34,236 bases of DNA, from positions 1 to 34,236 of the forward strand of contig CALXMJ010000168.1 in NCBI GenBank assembly GCA_944389445.1, in the 5' to 3' direction. The DNA is from an uncultured Victivallales bacterium (GTDB lineage Bacteria; Verrucomicrobiota; Lentisphaeria; Victivallales; UBA1829). How positions within the stretch are numbered: position 1 is the first letter of the stretch; each line of letters opens with the position of its first letter. The notes beneath the pieces are model-generated. The model had not been told where the DNA came from and made no database searches. It worked only from the letters and a program-made list of their open reading frames with translations. Positions 24,858-33,250 of this stretch are shown here, one piece after another. The position numbers were made by a program, and so were the translations under genes.

Positions 24858-27080
24858 TTATTTCCCCGAGATTTTCGTCCGGTGAACGTTCTGAATCCTT
24901 TTTCCGGTTCCGAACTCGACTTCATACAGATATCCATCCCGTGAGCGCAGACGGAATTTTCCGCTCCAGTTTTCCGGAACGGCGGGAAGAAGATCCGTTT
25001 TTCCGGAATGACTCTGGAGAAGCATCTCCTGAAGAGCGGTGGTATTTACGCCCGGAGAGTCCAGATAGGGCGCATCGGAAACCCCGAAGCGGCTTCCGGC
25101 GAGTCCTTTTCCGGGACTGTTCCAGCCGCCGTAGGGATAACGCTGCTGGAGCTTTGCATGTTTCAGCACAATTTCAGCGGTGTCGGGCAGATGCAGACGT
25201 GCCGCCTGCACACCGCATTGCGACCAGCCGGCGCGGTTCGGATAGTTTCTCATGCGGAAGGTCCGGACCATGCGTTCATATTCCGCGGCGGGACTGTATG
25301 CGTCGATCACGGCGAACGGATAGATGGCATAAAGTTCCGGATTCTCCTGATTGTAGGAGCCTTTGTCGTCCAGGAACTCGCGCAGGGGGGCGTAGACATC
25401 CGCAGGCACGATGACTCCCTGCTGTTTTTTTGTCTGAACCCGGAAGCCGAAGGGCAGTTCCGGCAGATGCTGATACCGCTCCCGGACCGCTTCCAGCAGA
25501 ACCGGTTCGAAGCCGAAGCCGGGTCCGTGTTTCAGCGCGGCTTCAAAGACCCGCCGGACTCCGGCAAGATCCGGTGCGGGATCGCGGACCTTGCGGAACT
25601 GTTCGATCGAATCCGATGGTTCCATGTGATACAGTCCATCGGGACCCTTTTTCAGAAATGTGACCAGAAAGAGCGTGATTTCATGGAGCCAGGGGGAGAA
25701 GATCCCGCTGGCGAACTGCGGATCGCCGGTATAGCGGAAGTAGTCGTCCAGCAGACAGATCCATTCCGCGGCGGCGGAGTGGATGTGCGTGGTATAGCCG
25801 CCTTTCCTGGATTCGAGGCGCTGATCGTATTGTTTTTCCAGAAGTTCGCGGGTGACGGGAGTTGTGACATGCTTCCGCGTTTTTTCCAGAACGCGGGTCG
25901 GGAGCCATTCCGGGAAGTAGATGCCGGCTTTGCCGAATTTGGCTGTTTCCTGTTGACGGTAGTGGAAATAGGAGTCATAGAAATCAATCTGTCTGCGCCA
26001 GATTTCCGGATGGTTGGCCGTTCCGAGGGGCCAGGAGATTTCGCGCTGGTTCTGGAACCAGTAGCCGTGTCCCCAGGAGATGTTGTCGTCGCGGACGCTT
26101 CCGAGTCCTCCGCTGAAGCGCGGCGGGTAGACTCCTCCGTGCACGCCTGCCAGACTGTACAGATTGACGAACCAGAGTTTATTCAGGTAGGCCGCATCCG
26201 GATCGCCGCGGAGGACGATGAAGGAACGCGACCAGAACTCCCGCCACCAGTTTTCCTGCTGTTGGATGATTTCCGGTGTTTTCATGACTGCGCTCTGAAC
26301 TGCGGCAATGTCGATGGAGTTTCCGAAGGTGACCGTTTCCGCCGTTACGAAGAAGCGGTAGTTCCGCAACGGAGTGGCGGACTTCGCGGAAATCGAATGG
26401 GAATCGTGTTCCGCCGGGAGAAGTTTGCCCTGATCCAGAGCGATTGCCAGATGGAGGCTCCGTCCGTAGACGTGATCGTCCGGCGAAGGCTTTTTCCCTT
26501 CGGGGAGGGGACGCTGGTTGGCCTGCAGAAGATTGGTTTCCCGGCAGAGAATGCGTCCTTCGACAAGATTCAGAAACTGCGGAGACCGATGGTTGAAATA
26601 GAGAATCGAGGCTTTGGCGGGAGTTTTTCTGTTATCTTCGACTTCAATCAGAAGCGTGTTCTTTCCCATGACGCCGCGGATGACGGCTTTCACGGTTCCT
26701 TCCGCGGTTCCGAGTTCAAACCGGAGACATCCGTGATACAGATCCAGTTCCTGCCGGAACCGTGTCAGAGACTCCGGTTTGAGTTCGGGAAAGATCCGGA
26801 TTCTGCCCGGAGAAAGCGGCAGGGGGGAGTAGTGATATTTGACGGCTTCATGACCGAAGAAATCATGTTTCCCGAGCTGAAGTTCGATTCCGTTTCCGAA
26901 TCCCGCCATCGCTTTGAGATCGCCCGATCCGACCGGCATGACCCAGGCGGGATCGGCATCGTAGCGGTCGAATACGGGATTCAGCTCCTTCATCCGGGCG
27001 GCGACATCCGGCGGGATGGTACCTGCGGAAAGGAGCGCCGCAGCGAATACGGCGCATCCGGCAATGAGGCTTTTATTCAT
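24858..27080 (-). CDS. secreted GH95-like (alpha/alpha)6 glycosidase
   Basis: Predicted secreted enzyme of 740 residues. The signal peptide is MNKSLIAGCAVFAAALLSAG. An N-terminal beta domain like that of GH95 and related proteins has WVMPVGSGDLKAMAGFGNGI, where such proteins have a similar GNGxxG turn. The helical barrel has SVRDDNISWGHGYWFQNQ near residues 328-345. The end has NTTALQEMLLQSHSGK and LLPAVPENWSGKFRLRSRDG, strongly reminiscent of the GH95 C-terminus (EMLLQSH, LLPALP, GLRARGG). GH95 enzymes act on alpha-L-fucose or alpha-L-galactose residues; this copy is distant, so the specificity is open. Its ATG overlaps the end of the lyase gene by 8 bases. It is the last gene of its operon. 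Confidence 0.8.
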   Translation of the reverse strand: MNKSLIAGCAVFAAALLSAGTIPPDVAARMKELNPVFDRYDADPAWVMPVGSGDLKAMAGFGNGIELQLGKHDFFGHEAVKYHYSPLPLSPGRIRIFPELKPESLTRFRQELDLYHGCLRFELGTAEGTVKAVIRGVMGKNTLLIEVEDNRKTPAKASILYFNHRSPQFLNLVEGRILCRETNLLQANQRPLPEGKKPSPDDHVYGRSLHLAIALDQGKLLPAEHDSHSISAKSATPLRNYRFFVTAETVTFGNSIDIAAVQSAVMKTPEIIQQQENWWREFWSRSFIVLRGDPDAAYLNKLWFVNLYSLAGVHGGVYPPRFSGGLGSVRDDNISWGHGYWFQNQREISWPLGTANHPEIWRRQIDFYDSYFHYRQQETAKFGKAGIYFPEWLPTRVLEKTRKHVTTPVTRELLEKQYDQRLESRKGGYTTHIHSAAAEWICLLDDYFRYTGDPQFASGIFSPWLHEITLFLVTFLKKGPDGLYHMEPSDSIEQFRKVRDPAPDLAGVRRVFEAALKHGPGFGFEPVLLEAVRERYQHLPELPFGFRVQTKKQQGVIVPADVYAPLREFLDDKGSYNQENPELYAIYPFAVIDAYSPAAEYERMVRTFRMRNYPNRAGWSQCGVQAARLHLPDTAEIVLKHAKLQQRYPYGGWNSPGKGLAGSRFGVSDAPYLDSPGVNTTALQEMLLQSHSGKTDLLPAVPENWSGKFRLRSRDGYLYEVEFGTGKRIQNVHRTKISGK

Positions 27081-29445
27081 AGGAAGGCACGACTCCTTTC
27101 TCTGTTGTTTTCCATTGAAACTGTTTTGGGATTTTCATGGGGATAACGGTTCCCCGGCCGGATTCCCCCTGATCCGAGAGTTCATATCCGGCGCTGGCAA
27201 GGCATCCGCCGGAAAGACGGATCGTGTTTCCGTTTTTCAGCGTCAGTTCGAAGCCGTCCGGCAGGCGTTTCCGCGATACGACGGGATTTTCGCCGCGGAA
27301 CGGTACTATGACCGTATAAAGTGTTTTGCTCCCCCGGCTGTTCCATTCGGTGAAGAGTTGAACGGCTGGAGTGAAGGTCCATGCTTTCCGGTCCGTCAGT
27401 TTCGCGACCCATCCGAGAATCCGGTCTTTTCGGAATATACCGCAGTGGGTGGAAAATTGCAAACCGTTGATTCCGTAAAAGTAGAATGCGGCGTTGACGG
27501 AATCGCCCGGCCGGGTTGTGACGACGCTGTCGGAATGAATGCGCAGAAACTCCGGTTTGAATTCGGGGGCGAACAGCCAGCTCTGCGTGAAACGGTGTTC
27601 CCGGAGGGAGTTCACTGTATCGCGGACGAGGAAAATTCCAGCGGATTTGATGAGGATCACGGCACGGTTGTGGGTGACATCGCCGATGACGGTGTCATAG
27701 GGTTTCCGGTCAAAGACTGTGACGTTGGCTCCATCCCGGTTGAAGTTCCATCCGGCATATTTTCCCTGATATTTGCCTTCGATGAAATCGAATTCCCGTC
27801 CGGTCAGAAAACGGTTGGGGAGGGGCGTTTCCCAGACTCTCGGGATTTTGGCGTCGAGTTTGACTTTCTGTCCGAATCCGTCCACGCTGATCGACTTGTG
27901 CGCGGCGGTGGAGTACCAGTATTCGTTCATTTTCGGATCGGGGTGGTACATTTCTCCGCCGGAGTTCACGATAATGGACTGACCGAGAGCATCAAGTTCG
28001 ATTCCGTTCACCCCTTCGCGCCAGTGGCCGTTTCCGGGACGGGAGCTTTTGAGAAATGCGTAGAGAGCATTTTTATCCCATCCGTTGCGCAGGACGCTCC
28101 AGCCGCCGAACGGGAATGTGATGCTCTGAAACGCCGGAGGGGTGCCGCGTCCTTCGTAGACAAAATCGCGGATCTGTCTGGAAAGCGGGAGAATGGAAAA
28201 ATCCGAGATCCGTCCGGCGGAGCGAGCCTCATTGGAGCCTTTGAAGAACTCCGCGCTGCTGGAGAGCCCGGGCATGGATTGACGTGCTTTGCCGTAATCG
28301 CGCCAGGTGTTGTTTTTTCCGGCGATCGGCAATGCGCCGCTCGGCTTGGCAAGGGAGTGGAGGAAATAGCAGCGGTTGCGATAGATTTCCTCCAGACGTT
28401 TCCGGAGGGGGAGTTGTTCTTCCGGAGGAAGCTGGCGGAGTGCCGTCATCATCTCCTGAATTTTTGCAGGGAGATCGGCGTTGTAGTTGAAGCTCTGTTC
28501 CATATCGCTGCCGTCGGGGAGGATTCCGCTGTTGAGGACGTTGCGGAGTCCGGTTACCCTCCAGCGCGGAGCGTCGCGGAATTCCGGGAGGGCGCTCCCC
28601 AGCAGGAAGAGCTGGATGGCGCAGTGCTGGCGCTGATTCGGGAGCCACTCTTTTGCCGCCAGCTGACGTTCCGCTGTGCCCGCTTCGTATTCCGTGATAT
28701 GGAGAAGAATTTCTGCGAATTTCGTGCTGTCGATCAGTCCGGCGGCTTCGCTTCGGCGGCTGATCGCGTTGAGTCCCTGAAGGAACGCCTGGATGCGCCA
28801 GCCGAGGTAGAGAGGAATATCGCACCATTGAATGGAGTTCTGCGGAAGACGGGTCCGGTATTCCCTGGTCTTGCGGATGGCGGCATACTGTTCCGGCCAG
28901 TGTTCGGCGAAGTCGGCCCAGTAGCCGATCCATGCGTCGAGATATTTGACATCGCCGGTCTGCTTGTATTTTTCGGCGAGTTTGTTTGTCCACTGCATGG
29001 TGGAGAGATCGCGGACGAGGAGATCGTACCCGTCATCGGGGAAGCGGAACCACTGCACCTGACCGGGAAGTCCGATGACGGCTCTGGTATCGGTGAATTT
29101 TCCGTATTGACGAGTCGTCAGAATCCCATTGAGAAGCTCATCGGCGCTGGCGGGTCCGTGCAGCCAGAAATAGAGATTCCGGATTTCCGGGGTTTTGGCG
29201 ATACGGGTCAGGAGCTCCCGTTTGAAACGGTCGAAGTCCGGCTTTTTCTGCATGGATGTTCCGCGATTGCCGATGGAGAGCTTTTGCAGGACGCGATCCT
29301 GTGCTCCTGCTGATTGTGATGGCGTATTGCCCGGCTGTCTTGCCGGAGGAGTGGTGGTTCCGGGTGTTTTGCCGAGCTGGATGTCTGCGAAAGAGCACCC
29401 GGCAGCGACCACTAGGATTCCGGCGGCGAGAAGTGATATTTTCAT
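27073..29445 (-). CDS. heparinase II/III-like polysaccharide lyase, probable lipoprotein
   Basis: Predicted exported lyase of 790 residues. The start at 29445 (MKISLLAAGILVVAAGC) gives a signal with a lipobox-like VAAGC at residues 13-17, and AAGGAG lies 9 bases before it; an in-frame upstream ATG at 29493 would hide the signal. A proline/threonine-rich linker follows, then the alpha/alpha toroid with EQSFNYNADLP (Y321), then the beta domain with the GNGHWREGVN block (H474) and AAHKSISVDG (H516). These correspond to the Tyr/His sites and the GHxD and AHNT motifs of heparinase II/III, alginate and related lyases. Substrates would be uronic acid polysaccharides. It lies 17 bp after the pseudopilin gene. 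Confidence 0.82.
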   Translation of the reverse strand: MKISLLAAGILVVAAGCSFADIQLGKTPGTTTPPARQPGNTPSQSAGAQDRVLQKLSIGNRGTSMQKKPDFDRFKRELLTRIAKTPEIRNLYFWLHGPASADELLNGILTTRQYGKFTDTRAVIGLPGQVQWFRFPDDGYDLLVRDLSTMQWTNKLAEKYKQTGDVKYLDAWIGYWADFAEHWPEQYAAIRKTREYRTRLPQNSIQWCDIPLYLGWRIQAFLQGLNAISRRSEAAGLIDSTKFAEILLHITEYEAGTAERQLAAKEWLPNQRQHCAIQLFLLGSALPEFRDAPRWRVTGLRNVLNSGILPDGSDMEQSFNYNADLPAKIQEMMTALRQLPPEEQLPLRKRLEEIYRNRCYFLHSLAKPSGALPIAGKNNTWRDYGKARQSMPGLSSSAEFFKGSNEARSAGRISDFSILPLSRQIRDFVYEGRGTPPAFQSITFPFGGWSVLRNGWDKNALYAFLKSSRPGNGHWREGVNGIELDALGQSIIVNSGGEMYHPDPKMNEYWYSTAAHKSISVDGFGQKVKLDAKIPRVWETPLPNRFLTGREFDFIEGKYQGKYAGWNFNRDGANVTVFDRKPYDTVIGDVTHNRAVILIKSAGIFLVRDTVNSLREHRFTQSWLFAPEFKPEFLRIHSDSVVTTRPGDSVNAAFYFYGINGLQFSTHCGIFRKDRILGWVAKLTDRKAWTFTPAVQLFTEWNSRGSKTLYTVIVPFRGENPVVSRKRLPDGFELTLKNGNTIRLSGGCLASAGYELSDQGESGRGTVIPMKIPKQFQWKTTEKGVVPSYE

Positions 29446-29462
29446 TGAGTGAATCTCCTTTG

Positions 29463-30206
29463 TCACTGCATTTTTGTACGGCGTGCGTTCCACGGACTTT
29501 TATTTTCATACTGCCGGATGCCGGTGGGATCGCCTTCCTGACTGTTTTTGAGTTCGACGTGTCCATCGGCGAAGGCGTAGTTGTAACGGAAAGGACCGTG
29601 CAGGGCGGGATCGCCGGTCCATTGTTTTGCGGCATTCTGAATGGATGCGTTGGAGGTGTATCCCAGTGTGTTTGTATTGTGCGCCATTTCAACAAGGGTG
29701 AAGGTCCGGGTGGGGAACTTGATCATTCCGCTCCGGATTGCGGCGCCGGAACCGTAGATGCCGGGATATTTGTTGTATTCGGCAGGATTGGAGGTGCCGC
29801 GTGTCAGGGCGTAGGTCCGGCGGTAAAGATTGGCTCCATAGGAGGAGACTCCGGCACGGTCCGAGGGACAGAGATAAAGATTTGCCCCGCCTTTGATCTC
29901 GACGAATCTTGCCGTTTTCTCGGATGCGGAGAGCCTGGGAGCCGGTGCATAGTCATTGATGAGGTCATCCCAGACCAGCATAGGTTCGCCTGTCGGTTCC
30001 GGATCGGCAATGTGGGGGAAGTAATCCTCGTGATCCATTCCGTACTGATTCAGTCCCATGGCAAGCTGTTTCAGATTTCCGGCGCATTTGATGGTCATGG
30101 CCTTTGCGCGGGCTCCGTTCAGAGCGGGGAGCAGCATTCCGGCAAGGATGGCTATGACTGCAATGACGATGAGGAGTTCTATCAGAGTGAATTGAGTCTG
30201 TTTCAT
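29463..30206 (-). CDS. pseudopilin-like protein with DGH motif
   Basis: Protein of 247 residues. It starts MKQTQ and then FTLIELLIVIAVIAILAGMLLPAL with glutamate at mature position 5, followed by NGARAKAMTIKCAGNLKQLAMGLNQYG. Residue -1 is glutamine rather than glycine. The end has HGPFRYNYAFADGHVEL, a near match of H-X9-DG with 10 residues between. YLCPSD holds the middle cysteine seen in the group. AGGAG is 8 bases before the ATG. It lies 2 bp after the LacI-type gene and 17 bp before the lyase gene, so it is in the same operon. Confidence 0.9.
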   Translation of the reverse strand: MKQTQFTLIELLIVIAVIAILAGMLLPALNGARAKAMTIKCAGNLKQLAMGLNQYGMDHEDYFPHIADPEPTGEPMLVWDDLINDYAPAPRLSASEKTARFVEIKGGANLYLCPSDRAGVSSYGANLYRRTYALTRGTSNPAEYNKYPGIYGSGAAIRSGMIKFPTRTFTLVEMAHNTNTLGYTSNASIQNAAKQWTGDPALHGPFRYNYAFADGHVELKNSQEGDPTGIRQYENKSPWNARRTKMQ

Positions 30207-30208
30207 GT

Positions 30209-31228
30209 TCAGTTCTCCTGAATGATTTTGGGATCGAGTTCGAGTTTTGTCAGCGGTTCGTTGCGGTTGTCGATTCTCCAGAGCAGGCGGCGCACGGCCT
30301 CTCTGCCGATGCGTTCCGGCTGGATATCGACGGAAGCCGGACGGGGATTCAAATTCTTCAGAAACGCCAGTTCATTGTTGACTCCGATGATTTCGACATC
30401 TTTGCCGGGAATGAGTCCGCAGTGCGGCAGAGTCTGGTAAAGTCCGAGCATGATGATATCGACCGGAGCGAAAATGGCGGTCGGCAGGGCGGGGAAGGTT
30501 TTCATTTCTTCCAGAAGAGTTCCGAGTTCCCGGACATTTGCCAGCTGGGTTTCGCCGGTTTCGACGATCAGTTCCTTTCCCTGGAGCGTTTCCAGACGGC
30601 CCCCCTTTTCCAGAACGGTCCGGCAGAAACTCTCTTCGCGCCGGGGAAAGGTGGAACGGATGCAGAGGAAGACGCGATGGCCGCGATTCCAGAGATGCTC
30701 CGCGGCATATCTTCCGACGGCGTCATCGTTGTAGGTGATGTGATCGAAGAAATCGTTTTCGCGCGGCAGCCCCATGATCCGGACGCAGGGAATTTCGCGC
30801 AGGGCGCGGATGAAGCGGGGATCCTCGCCGGAGAGGGCAAAGAGAATTGCGCCGTCGATGCGCGGCGGCAGTTTGGAAAACGGCTGTCCGCATTTGAAGT
30901 TGCGGAGGATCATGTTGTAGTCGTGTTCGCTCAGCTCCTCCTCCACGCCGCGGATGACGCGGGAGTAGATCGGCGCGTTCAGAACCGTGACCGGAAGACG
31001 GGAGAGCAGAGCAATCTGCATCTGTCGGTATTTCCGGCGGCGGATGGTTGTATGATTCTGCCGCAGATGGAACGGCCTCAGTTCGAATCCGAGGCGCTCG
31101 GATGCTTCCCGGACTTTCCGGACCGTCTCCGGGCTGATCTTCGGATGGTTGTTGTTGACACGCGAGACCGTGGCAGGCGATACTCCCGCCTCCCGCGCGA
31201 TTTCCAGAATGGTGATGTTATTTTTCAT
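30209..31228 (-). CDS. LacI-family transcriptional regulator
   Basis: Transcription factor of 339 residues. The N-terminal LacI helix-turn-helix is classic (ITILEIAREAGVSPATVSRVNNN, residues 5-27) with the hinge region before residue 65. The effector domain follows (QIALLSRLPVTVL, GAILFALSG, ITYNDDAVGRYAAEHLWNRGHRVFLCI, PTAIFAPVDIIMLGLYQTL, DVEIIGVNNE, PASVDIQPERIGREAVRRLLWRI). It overlaps the end of the symporter gene by 11 bases and is followed at 2 bp by a pseudopilin. Being inside the operon it likely regulates, it would act as an autorepressor released by a sugar; the operator candidates lie near 33044-33173. Confidence 0.93.
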   Translation of the reverse strand: MKNNITILEIAREAGVSPATVSRVNNNHPKISPETVRKVREASERLGFELRPFHLRQNHTTIRRRKYRQMQIALLSRLPVTVLNAPIYSRVIRGVEEELSEHDYNMILRNFKCGQPFSKLPPRIDGAILFALSGEDPRFIRALREIPCVRIMGLPRENDFFDHITYNDDAVGRYAAEHLWNRGHRVFLCIRSTFPRREESFCRTVLEKGGRLETLQGKELIVETGETQLANVRELGTLLEEMKTFPALPTAIFAPVDIIMLGLYQTLPHCGLIPGKDVEIIGVNNELAFLKNLNPRPASVDIQPERIGREAVRRLLWRIDNRNEPLTKLELDPKIIQEN

Positions 31229-32981
31229 CTCCGATCCTTCTCCTGTAATTGAAATAAAGCAGGCCGCCTGTAATCAGGGCAACTCCGCCGATGAACAGAA
31301 AACTGATTCTTCCCGCCGCTCCGTTCGGAATGAACACTCCCAGCAGTGTGAGCGCGCCGTATGCCAGACAGAGCATTCCGAGCATCCGGAACTGCATGGA
31401 ATCGGTATTTTCATGTTCATCGGAATCTTCCGTGACGGGTGTATTCATATCCTGAAAGAAGGCATCGACCTCCTTCTCCCTCTCAGAGCTGATCTTTCCC
31501 GCGAAGAAGCGCGACCCGAGAAACCAGATGCAGGAGATTCCTGCCACCAGAAAGATCATCAGGGAAAACTGCAGATCTCCTGCTTCCTGTTCCGTCAGTT
31601 TGCGCGGAATTCCCAGGAAGGTTGCAATCTCCTGAATCGGCAGCTGGTACGTGACCAGATACGCCACCAGAAGGCCGACGACAATCGTGCTCCACGCTGC
31701 CCATTGAGGCGTTTTCCGCACGAAAATTCCCAGCACCAGCGGCATGGTCAGCGGAATGGAGATCAATCCCGCGAGCAGCAGAGTCAGTTCAAAGAGCGGC
31801 AGTTTCGACACCTCGGAAAACCAGATTCCGAGCAGAATCATCAGCACGCCCAGCACCACGGTGGCGATCCGGGCGAAGAGCAGCAGTTCCCGGTCATCCG
31901 CCTGCGGCCGGATCAGCGCCAGATAGATGTTCCGTCCCGTGATCCCGCTGATCTGGTTCAGCGAGGTGTTGACCGAAGACATCGTTGCGGCAAAGATTCC
32001 GCATGCGAGCAGTCCGGTCAATCCCGCCGGGAACACCCTCATGCAGATCGCCACATAGGAGGCCTCTTCCGGATTCCGCAGGTACGGAAATTCCGCCGCG
32101 ATGTCGGGAATCACAAACGATGCCGCCATCGGCGGAATGAACCAGAACAGCGGGCCGACAATAAAGCCGAAGGCCACCAGCAGAGCCGATTTCCGTGCGT
32201 CCCGGTCGCTTTTCACAAACAGAAAACGACTGGCGCCCGCCGTCAGATTGATCGCACTGAAAATCTGATTGAAGAAGATCGCGATCAGCCAGCAGACGAC
32301 AATCTGCGGAGAGAGCGTCTCGCTCCAGTTGAAATGATAGCTTGGAATCTTCTCGAAGAATCCGCTCACTCCTCCCACCTCCGGCATCCGCAGTACCAGA
32401 ACCGCCGCGACGATCGTAATGGACATGACGATCAGCGCCTGTACAAAATCCGAAGCCGCCACCGCCCAGCTCCCGCCGGTTACCGCCAGAAACGTGATAA
32501 GCAGTCCCATGACCCAGATGGAGCCGTTCACGCTCATGCCCAGAATCGGCGCAAGAAAAATCGACAGCGTATAGAGTCCGAGTCCGCCGAAAATGAAACT
32601 GATGATCGTGTTGTACCACGCATAAACCTGCTCCGATCCCTTTCCGAATCTGCGCCGGACCGCGTCAATCGGCGTGATGACGCGCATCCGCCGGAAGCGA
32701 TGAGCAAAGAAAAGCGCAATCAGCAGATATGCCACCGCATTAAAGGCAAACAGCATGATCAGCAGAGTTCCCGTCTTGTAAATTTTTCCCGCGCATCCGA
32801 CAAAGGTCCATGCGCTGAACGTTACCATGAAATTCGACGCCCCGGAGAGGTACCAGCTCATGGAACCTCCTCCGCGCAGAAAGTCGCTTGTGTTCTTGCA
32901 GACATTCCGGAAATACACGCCGATCCCTGCCATGAATACCACAAACACTGCTATCACCGCATAGTCATAAAAGCCGATCAT
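31218..32981 (-). CDS. sodium/solute symporter (SSS family)
   Basis: Inner-membrane sodium-coupled transporter of 587 residues, SSS/SLC5 type. The start at 32981 (MIGFYDYAVIAVFVVFMAGIG) begins directly with the first membrane helix; AAGGAG lies 12 bases upstream. Family signs are the FLRGGGSMSWYLSGASNFMVTFSAWTFVG segment of helices 1-2, GLYTLSIFLAP, and GIFAATMSSVNTSLNQISGITGRNIY, the conserved sodium-site helix with the SSVNTSL motif. About 13 hydrophobic segments are seen; a polar loop (KISSEREKEVDAF) lies near the end. It is first in the operon with LacI regulator, pseudopilin, lyase and GH95-like enzyme, so it probably imports the released sugar or uronate. Confidence 0.92.
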   Translation of the reverse strand: MIGFYDYAVIAVFVVFMAGIGVYFRNVCKNTSDFLRGGGSMSWYLSGASNFMVTFSAWTFVGCAGKIYKTGTLLIMLFAFNAVAYLLIALFFAHRFRRMRVITPIDAVRRRFGKGSEQVYAWYNTIISFIFGGLGLYTLSIFLAPILGMSVNGSIWVMGLLITFLAVTGGSWAVAASDFVQALIVMSITIVAAVLVLRMPEVGGVSGFFEKIPSYHFNWSETLSPQIVVCWLIAIFFNQIFSAINLTAGASRFLFVKSDRDARKSALLVAFGFIVGPLFWFIPPMAASFVIPDIAAEFPYLRNPEEASYVAICMRVFPAGLTGLLACGIFAATMSSVNTSLNQISGITGRNIYLALIRPQADDRELLLFARIATVVLGVLMILLGIWFSEVSKLPLFELTLLLAGLISIPLTMPLVLGIFVRKTPQWAAWSTIVVGLLVAYLVTYQLPIQEIATFLGIPRKLTEQEAGDLQFSLMIFLVAGISCIWFLGSRFFAGKISSEREKEVDAFFQDMNTPVTEDSDEHENTDSMQFRMLGMLCLAYGALTLLGVFIPNGAAGRISFLFIGGVALITGGLLYFNYRRRIGDEK

Positions 32982-33014
32982 TGTTTGAATCTTCTCCTTT
33001 GTTTTCTCTCTTTC

Positions 33015-33042
33015 ATTATACAACAAAAGAAAAAAATAACAA
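33015..33042 (-). promoter_or_regulatory. promoter of the symporter operon
   Basis: On the minus strand, TTGTTA (33037-33042) and TATAAT (33015-33020) are 16 bp apart and 34 bp from the start codon. The upstream region is AT-rich and contains ATGCAAA repeats and a palindrome. The -10 box is strong; the -35 is weak. Confidence 0.55.
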
Positions 33043-33043
33043 C

Positions 33044-33173
33044 ATGCAAATTTTCGGTTTTATGCAAATAAAATCATAACATATTAATTATAATGTATTT
33101 ACATATAATGAAATTTATTTATAAACGAAACAGAAAAACAGGAGCCTTTGCAAAAAACGAAGTTTTATGCAAA
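33044..33173. repeat. three ATGCAAA copies, including a 12-bp direct repeat
   Basis: ATGCAAA occurs at 33044-33050, 33062-33068 and 33167-33173. The last two lie in the exact 12-bp repeat GTTTTATGCAAA (33057-33068 and 33162-33173), 105 bp apart. The third copy is also the right arm of a hairpin with GCCTTTGCA (33144-33152) and TGCAAAGGC (33168-33176). They flank the symporter promoter and are candidate sites for the LacI regulator of the operon. Confidence 0.5.
33087..33109. promoter_or_regulatory. AT-rich palindrome upstream of the symporter promoter
   Basis: ATTAT-A-ATGTA, then TT, then TACATATAAT: a 10-bp inverted repeat with one bulged A. It lies between the ATGCAAA repeats. It may be an operator or an AT-rich activator element. 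Confidence 0.3.
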
Positions 33174-33203
33174 GGCGTCAAAAGTTTAGGGAAAGAGGGG
33201 AGC

Positions 33204-33248
33204 GCGAGGGGAGAAGAACCGCTTTTCAAAGCGGTGTTCTCCTCTCGC
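33204..33248 (-). terminator. long hairpin after the Na+/phosphate cotransporter gene
   Basis: GCGAGGGGAGAA (33204-33215) pairs with TTCTCCTCTCGC (33237-33248) with one G-U pair, and inside ACCGCTT/AAGCGGT pair around a TTCA loop. It starts 2 bp after the stop codon on minus. No strong U-run follows, but the stability and position suggest a transcript end. Confidence 0.65.
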
Positions 33249-33250
33249 AT

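Noticed and set aside
25008-29313. Two frames over 700 codons on the plus strand opposite the GH95-like and lyase genes
   Set aside because: Both are mirror frames of well-supported minus genes and show no recognisable protein features.
29446-29493. Upstream ATG at 29493 for the lyase
   Set aside because: It would place 16 polar residues before the signal and overlap the pseudopilin gene; the ATG at 29445 has a good ribosome site.
31149-33071. 640-codon plus-strand frame opposite the symporter
   Set aside because: Its protein is extremely rich in Arg, His, Gln and Asp, typical of the reverse of a membrane protein gene.
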